This document shows positions 58,550-64,000 of a DNA stretch of 64,000 nucleotides, in pieces; within the stretch, counting starts at the first letter, position 1; the number at the start of each line of letters is the position of its first letter. The notes beneath the pieces were generated by a model, which saw only the letters and a program-made list of their open reading frames with translations, was not told the origin of the DNA and did no database searches. Both the position numbers and the translations under genes were made by a program. The stretch spans positions 191,504-255,503 of the forward strand of contig NMRB01000253.1 of assembly GCA_002633025.1 (NCBI GenBank), in the 5' to 3' direction. The stretch is from Notospermus geniculatus. Lineage: Eukaryota; Nemertea; Pilidiophora; Heteronemertea; Lineidae.

Positions 58550-60074
58550 TAAGTGTGTAAATCCAGATCTGGAAAATGTGTCAGGCGACATGGCGATTCC
58601 TGCAGGATTTACACCAATCGAAAACATTTTCAGTGTAGAAAATATTCCCTGCGTTCTCTAAAAAAACTTCACCTTGGATTTCAACCTGACCTTTGAATCT
58701 AGTCTGTTTCAGCTCTCAAGGAACTTTCAATCCTATAATGATACTTTAACAGTAGTTTCACAATGTTTACTATGTAAACCACTGTACTTGTTAAATAAGT
58801 CATGTCAAGTAAGCTTGAAATATGTGTACATTATCATTGTATTTCTGTGCCGAGTCCCAGCCAACTTTGAGGTGAATGTTTAGTGTCTTTGTACAACGTA
58901 CATATTGCGATAGAACTGTGTATAAATCCTCTTCATTTCCTAAGTTTACTACGTCACTGTCGTGAGTGGTAAAGAAACTATTTCTCACCACTCAAACAGA
59001 TTATAAAAAGGATAAATCAGCTTCAAACAATTATAGTAACACATGTTTTTATTTTTATATGAAATTGTCGAAGATTATCAATTTTGTCAAAGTAAAAATG
59101 TGCTTAATTGATGTCAATCAATGTGTCAGTTGATTTCCTTTCGTTTTGTGACTTTCTTGGTAAATATATGTTTGATTCGTATCTTCCAGCTGATCCAAAT
59201 GTAAATAGTATCAGGTCAGCATTTTGTATGAAAGATAAGAGTCTTCAAACCATCTCTTAGAAGGTTGTCAAACTATTCAGTTTGATTTTGGTTGGTTCTT
59301 CCAAATATGTGAATACGCATAATTTATCGTCTTAAGGGAAAGATTGGGGGTCAGAACTTCAGAGAAGGGAGCCCTGAAGATAAGTGCAAAATTGGTCTGC
59401 ATGGAAAGATTTTGCATTGGGTGGGGTGAATGAAGAAGTCCAGTATACTCTTGGTAATAGCCATGCCATGCCATGCACACTATTACTGTGGTACCGTAAC
59501 CTAATTTGACTTAAGGTGCAAAATCTGACAATACAATCAATGTTCTAGTCAAAGTAAAGCCAAATACCTCATAGTTCCAGCTGCAGTCAACTTACGCCAT
59601 TTTCTGAAACAATATCATTATAATGAGATTCTCAGCAAATAATGAGAGTGGGTTAATGTCCACTATTCCCAAATGAACCGAGGTAGAGTGAGAAAAGTAG
59701 TATAATCCATTGACTTAAAACAATCAAAGGAGCTGCCATATTGACATTTTTCCTATTCACCATAAATATACTTCAAGCTCAGTTATTAAGAATTGATAAT
59801 GGCCTTGTTTAATTGTGCATTATTATACCAATCAATGGTGCCAGCTCGTTGTTGCATCGATTTTGGGCCACCAGTGTGGACATCTGAGGACTGAGTTAAT
59901 TTAGTCTCCAAGGACAATGGAATTCAATAAATGATGACTTGAGATGAACAATTCACTGCAAAGTTCTTGGGGGACAAATTTCTTACTCCGAGCAGAGGAA
60001 ATAACCTGTAGACTTCACACAAGACATTTACTTTATAGGCAGTGTACATTTAAATGTCCCTCAGTATGGCTATA
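58550..60074. other. No supported gene
   Basis: AT-rich, short frames only. Confidence 0.4.
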
Positions 60075-60276
60075 TGTGACCCTCCACCACAAAACCAGTC
60101 GGAAGTCGCGCGGAAAATGAGCCTAAACGTACTGACATGACACCAGGAGATATAAGGAACGAAATGGAATCACTCAGACTTCACAACAGACAGACAATTC
60201 TGAAATTGAAAGATAATTCAGTCCCAACTTGCCAACTTCGTAGCGACTTCCGACTGGTTTTGTGGTGGGGGTCACA
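60075..60276. mobile_element. Inverted-repeat MITE, about 202 bp
   Basis: The left terminus TGTGACCCTCCACCACAAAA and inverted right terminus TGTGACCCCCACCACAAAAC agree, with a one-base length difference. Both then continue CCAGTCGGAAGTCGC, giving arms of about 35 bp. No clear target duplication. No coding capacity. Confidence 0.75.
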
Positions 60277-61498
60277 AATACAAGTTCTTCAAATTCTTTT
60301 CAATCCCTGAGTTGGGGAAACCTTCCCTCTGGCGAAACACAACTGACGTTACATTTGATGATAAAATATGTCTTGCATTGGGAAAATATAGGCAGTATTT
60401 CTAACAATGTGCAAATGGGAATATCAAGTAGTTCACTCATCGTCAATGAGGTTCTACCTGAGTTTCATTGTCCCTTTAAGTCTTCTCTGTAAAGATGATT
60501 ACTGTCGCCTTGTATCATATGATTTCTGTGAAGGTCGCTGTAAATTAATTTCTACTTGCCTATTGTACAAATTATACATAGCATATTTTTTATATAAATA
60601 AGTCAATCAGATACTTGCATATTAAGTACAGACCTAGGTTGACATGTCTCAGTCAATCCATTGCTTTACTGTCTGCTTCTTCTGCTCCAACACTGGCCTG
60701 TTTTGATAAGCAGGATCGAACTCTTTTTGGGAGTTTGTTCATAAACAGTCACATTTCATACAGTTCTTTCTAAATATACGACAGTGGACTCAAATAATTT
60801 AGGCACCTAAATTTTTTTCCTAAAGACGAAGGCAAGTTGCTTGTCTGTGGGTAAATTCCAAGTTGTTTTGATACTTTGACAAATTGGGTCCATGGACTGT
60901 CAAACTTTTCCTCCACCTCTGAACTTCTAGAAGAAACAGGAGAGTTTCACAAGATGTAACGGGATGTATTTTTCCTTTCGACAAAAGTGTGGTTTGTCTG
61001 AGACAGGAGTAGATAGAGTATGTCCTTACTTCATGTTCATTCATTCATTCCACTGTCATACATTGGATGAGTGCAAATAAATGTGTCTAAGATTCCTATG
61101 GAAATAACTTCTTCATTTAGTTCTTGATGTTGTTATGTGTGTGATATCTCAGTGTTGCCTTCTTGGACATTTATGGAAACCCAGAATCAGAGTTTCCTAC
61201 AGTTCCTGTTTCTGGAGATACCCATTGACTGGAAACTATCCCCAAATTGTGTTCCCTTGATAACCCTGAGACTTACATGTATCTCTGATGTGCAGTCATG
61301 TGACTGTTCAGGCCACCACATTGGACAGCAAATGACATACCGGTAACTACATGAGAGATGTTCCTCATAGTTCTCTTCAGTTATGATGCGACGTCATGAA
61401 AACAATTAGTATTGCCATCCAGATGACATCATATGTGCACCCTCTACACCCCATCACAGACCCTGGAAGGACTATTTGAAAATGCTCTTTAAAGAATT
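60277..61498. other. No supported gene
   Basis: Short frames only. A TACCGGTA palindrome is at 61338-61345. Confidence 0.4.
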
Positions 61499-61929
61499 CC
61501 CTCTGATTCCCTTCAATGTTACTCTTTGACGAGGTATCCAACATAGAGCACAAAAAACGACACACAAAATGATAGTAAACATAAGTCATCTCCGAATTTT
61601 GCAAATTTTCGACCCCAACCGAGGTCTTCCTCAGGCACTTTCTAGTAGAGATCCCAGAAGTGAAGGAACGTTATTGGACGGAAAAAGTGGGACTTAGGCG
61701 CCCCCAGTTAGCGTGGAATGCGTCTTACACTTCTGGGATCTCAACTGGAAAGTGAGGAAGACCCTGGTTGGGGTCGAAAATTTGCAAAATTCGGAGACGA
61801 CTTATGTTTGCTATTACTCTTTGACTAGATGCTGTCTAGCTGATGAGTGCCAAAGGTTGATGACCCCTCTGATTCCCTCTCAATGTTGCTCTTTGACTAG
61901 ATGTCGTTGAGTGCCAAAGGTTGGTGACC
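61499..61929. repeat. Two-copy local duplication, first copy interrupted by a fold-back element
   Basis: CCCTCTGATTCCCTTCAATG begins copy 1 at 61499. Its variant CCCTCTGATTCCCTCTCAAT begins copy 2 at 61865, and both run on to GTGCCAAAGGTTG(A/G)TGACC. Copy 1 contains the 61531-61813 element and copy 2 does not. Copy 2 therefore serves as an empty site and confirms the element boundaries. Confidence 0.75.
61531..61813. mobile_element. Fold-back element, family F copy 2 (12-bp target duplication)
   Basis: TTACTCTTTGAC flanks both sides (61519-61530, 61814-61825); the nearby duplicated locus carries it once (one mismatch) without the insert. Inside, a leader GTATCCAACATAGAGCAC continuing AAAAAACGACACACAAAATG is followed by long arms. 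The arms contain TCTCCGAATTTTGC, TTTTCGACCCCAACC, GGTCTTCCTC and CCCAGAAGTG, mirrored on the right. The centre is unique sequence of about 75 bp. No coding capacity. Confidence 0.8.
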
Positions 61930-62141
61930 ATTCCCAGATATTCCTGCCACTAGTAAAATGATAAAACAAGGAATCATTGGTCACAAGAAAGCCGACTGCC
62001 AAGGATACCACCTTCCCCTGGCCTGTGGACTTTTTCTGAAGACTAACCAGTCCTGGAAACATTTTCTTTGTGGCAACGGTATCAGGCATGTCAGGAATCT
62101 TTCATTTGAAATAAAACACATGCCACTACTCTCCCAAGTTG
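61930..62141. other. No supported gene
   Basis: Sequence leading into the minisatellite. The 171-codon frame starting at 61958 continues across the repeats and has no independent support. Confidence 0.35.
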
Positions 62142-62465
62142 GCTTGGGCCTTCCATCTCCAACTCGGTGGAGGCATGGGCCTTCCATCTCCAGCTCGCTG
62201 GCCCAGTCTACTGTGTGGACATCCATCAGAAAGAAACAACCTCAGGAAGGATGTTGGTTCTTCTGTCTTTGGCTAGATGGCTCCCCAGCTACCATTCCAA
62301 TCAGCTCTCCGGCCCAAGTAGAGGCTTGGGCCTTCCATCACCAACTCACTGGCCCAGCCTACTGCGTGGACATCCATCAGGTAGAAACGGCCTCAGGAAC
62401 GATCTTGGTTCTTCTGTCTTTGGCTAGGTGGCTCCCCAGCTGCCATTCCAATCTGCTCTCCACTG
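62142..62465. repeat. Minisatellite, 151-bp unit, two copies plus a partial one
   Basis: Units beginning AGGC(A/T)TGGGCCTTCCATC start at 62171 and 62322, preceded by a truncated start at 62142. The copies are about 90% identical by eye, sharing GGACATCCATCAG, GGTTCTTCTGTCTTTGGCTA and GGCTCCCCAGCT. The unit is not a multiple of three, and the frames across it change between copies, so a coding repeat is unlikely. Confidence 0.8.
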
Positions 62466-63274
62466 AGAAATAGCCAGTGAAGTAGTTTAGTGAGCATCGC
62501 CATCTATGTGAAGGATATCAGACTAAAGGTGTGGCCCTAGCTTTATAGGTGGCAAGCAGTCTTTTCAGTCAAATACCAAAATCTCGTACCAAAATAATCA
62601 TTCGGCCTGGAATACTGCATGGGTACTGATGTGTGTGGATGCACCATTCTCCATGATGGATTTCAGCCATTCAGAGGGCTCAGCACAAATTTCTCACTCT
62701 GAGGCCAACTTCAGTTTATCGTTAAAATAATCTTGATAAAATTTGATTCTCAAAGCTAGTGTTTGGCCCTTGGTAGTGAGTGAGTTAAAACACCTTTGTT
62801 TGATCTGTTGCCTAATTCTCTCACAATTCACTCTATCTACCGGTATCAATTTGGTCTTCAGAAGGTCACATGATTGCATTGTGCCTCACTCTGACTAACG
62901 CCATTAGGACAAATTTATCAAATTGGTAGCAATATTTTGTGTCGGATGGTGTGACTAATATCTGCCATGCTCATCTGTGTTCAAAACGGCGTGTCGAGAG
63001 TGAAGTGAAGAGATTTTAACCGTTTTGATACATGATGTTGTTTGAACGTCGTCGTGAGTAATTCCAAATTCCCATGGTCTCTGCGCAAGTGCATCTGTTG
63101 TTTGCTCGAACCAAAACGTGTCATTTGGTACGTCATGTTTCGTGTTATTGATGGACCATGGGACCCAATAATGATGAACTAGGGAAAAGGTTGATGAGGA
63201 TGGAGCCTTGGTGGTGAGAAGTCTTGAGTCACTGGATGTGGAAAACAGGAGTTAAGTTCATGTTATGGACTGTT
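62466..63274. other. No supported gene
   Basis: Short frames only. A TACCGGTA palindrome is at 62838-62845. Confidence 0.4.
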
Positions 63275-63289
63275 TGCTACTAAGATGGG

Positions 63290-63585
63290 TATCCAATAAA
63301 AAGCACAAAGAACGACACACAAAATGATATAATACGAAGGGTTGTCTCCGAATTTCACAAATTTTTGACCCCAACTGGGGTCTTCCTCGGGCACTTTCTA
63401 GTCGAGCTACCAGAAGTGAAAAAATTTTCGACCCCCAACCAGGGTCTTCCTCAGGCACTTTCTAGTCAAGCTACCAGAAGTGAACAAAAATTTTCACTTC
63501 TAGTAGCTCGACTAGAAAGTGCCCGAGGAAGACCCCGGTTGGGGTCGAAAATTTGTGAAATTGGGAGACGACCCTTCGTATTATA
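63290..63585. mobile_element. Fold-back element, family F copy 3 (15-bp target duplication)
   Basis: TGCTACTAAGATGGG lies on both sides (63275-63289, 63586-63600). The leader TATCCAATAAAAAGCAC continuing AAAGAACGACACACAAAATG is followed by arms containing TCTCCGAATTTCAC, GACCCCAACTGGGGTC, TTCCTCGGGCACTTTC and ACCAGAAGTGA. The left arm carries a tandem second copy of its inner 65 bp (about 63428-63483) that the right arm lacks. No coding capacity. Confidence 0.8.
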
Positions 63586-63672
63586 TGCTACTAAGATGGG
63601 GACATAGACTGCATCAGTAATGGAAGATGAAAGGACGGGGAGAGTGTATCCAACGCAACTAGTCAAATGAAG

Positions 63673-63792
63673 CACATGTATGCGCCAGTCACCCATCCAC
63701 ATGATCACGATCAGCGTTGCTTAACTTCTAGCTCCGAGGCTAACACGCTAACCACTAGGCCATAAAGAGTAGCTGCAAGGGGTTCAATGCAC
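63673..63792 (-). mobile_element. SINE-like unit with 5S rRNA boxes and a tRNA-like A box
   Basis: On the minus strand the unit reads GTGCATTGAACCCCTTGCAG, then a tRNA A-box-like TGGCCTAGTGGTTAGCG (63746-63762). It then has AGAAGTTAAGCAACGCTG and GTGGATGGGTGACTGG (63685-63730). The last two correspond to the box A and box C parts of the 5S rRNA internal promoter (normally GAAGTTAAGC and TTGGATGGGAGACC). A 5S-derived SINE, perhaps with a tRNA-derived head, is the best explanation. The tail was not delimited. Confidence 0.6.
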
Positions 63793-64000
63793 CATCTCCC
63801 CCTTCGGACAGAGATGACTCGTCCTCGAGTCACTTAGCGCCACTCTGTGTCTCAGTGCTGAACTACACTTTCCAGATTCGACTGGGAAGGTTGCCAATAG
63901 GCCTATTATATGCGCACCAGTCACCCCATCCACGTAGTGACCGCGCTCTCCGTTGCTTAACTCTGCCATATATGTAGTAGCTGCAAGGGGTTCAATGCAC
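63793..64000 (-). mobile_element. Second 5S rRNA-derived SINE-like unit, reaching the window edge
   Basis: The minus strand again begins GTGCATTGAACCCCTTGCAG, identical to the first unit. It then has AGAGTTAAGCAACG and GGTCACTACGTGGATGGG followed by GTGACT (63916-63964), close to the 5S rRNA series GAAGTTAAGCAACG, GGTTAGTACTTGGATGGG. The tRNA-like A box of the other unit is missing. About 120 bp of unrelated body follow. The two units are head to tail with a 208-bp spacing and may continue beyond the window. Confidence 0.6.

Noticed and set aside
61958-62473. 171-codon frame across the minisatellite
   Set aside because: The 151-bp period is not a multiple of three, so the encoded repeats fall in different frames; no splice or domain support.
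1-64000. CRISPR arrays, rRNA genes, riboswitches, bacterial operons
   Set aside because: None seen. The only rRNA-like sequence is the short 5S-derived repeat at the right edge, which lacks a complete 5S gene.

Overview
The window looks like nuclear DNA of a marine invertebrate animal, possibly a deuterostome. It is AT-rich with low gene density. It has short exons with GT..AG boundaries, many short inverted-repeat transposons and a SINE-like repeat derived from 5S rRNA. Single-N joints are flanked by unmerged, slightly diverged copies, which suggests a heterozygous diploid. The species cannot be fixed from the sequence alone. No bacterial, organellar, CRISPR or operon signal is seen.

One gene is identified with confidence: a membrane-anchored heparan sulfate glucosamine 3-O-sulfotransferase of the HS3ST1/HS3ST5 group at 53679-54764 (+). 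Its coding region lies in one exon behind a good splice acceptor. The usual PAPS 3'-phosphate arginine is a lysine.

The rest of the coding content is exon fragments found by reading open frames between splice signals. A + strand gene that I could not identify ('gene A') runs from about 3.16 kb to at least 9.38 kb in seven proposed exons. Most junctions agree in phase; three donors are weak and one inferred intron is only 54 bp. A possible 3' exon with a poly(A) signal lies at 14.1-14.4 kb. Two exons of another + strand gene ('gene B') lie at 50.68-51.55 kb, about 2 kb upstream of the sulfotransferase. A minus-strand 3' exon with a poly(A) signal sits at 35.44-35.76 kb. None of these was assigned to a family.

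Repeats dominate. There are two TAA-flanked PIF/Harbinger-type elements; the larger (33344-34126) still encodes a frameshifted transposase N-terminus. There is a pogo/Tigger-like element at 34.5 kb and several other inverted-repeat elements at 23.8, 42.5, 48.0, 49.7, 58.3 and 60.1 kb. A family of three fold-back elements (39.7, 61.5, 63.3 kb) has a fixed leader and arms that match each other better than they match the arms of sister copies. Two very small palindromic insertions (41.5 and 46.8 kb) share ends and are flanked by 7-bp direct repeats; one is absent from the second copy of its locus. The right edge carries two head-to-tail units with 5S rRNA-like promoter boxes on the minus strand.

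Assembly artefacts matter. Positions 11800-12566 and 12568-13330 are nearly identical around one N, as are 46544-47367 and 47369-48175. Both are best read as overlapping contig or haplotype ends placed side by side. A 655-base gap occupies 27873-28527, and another single N is at 40320.
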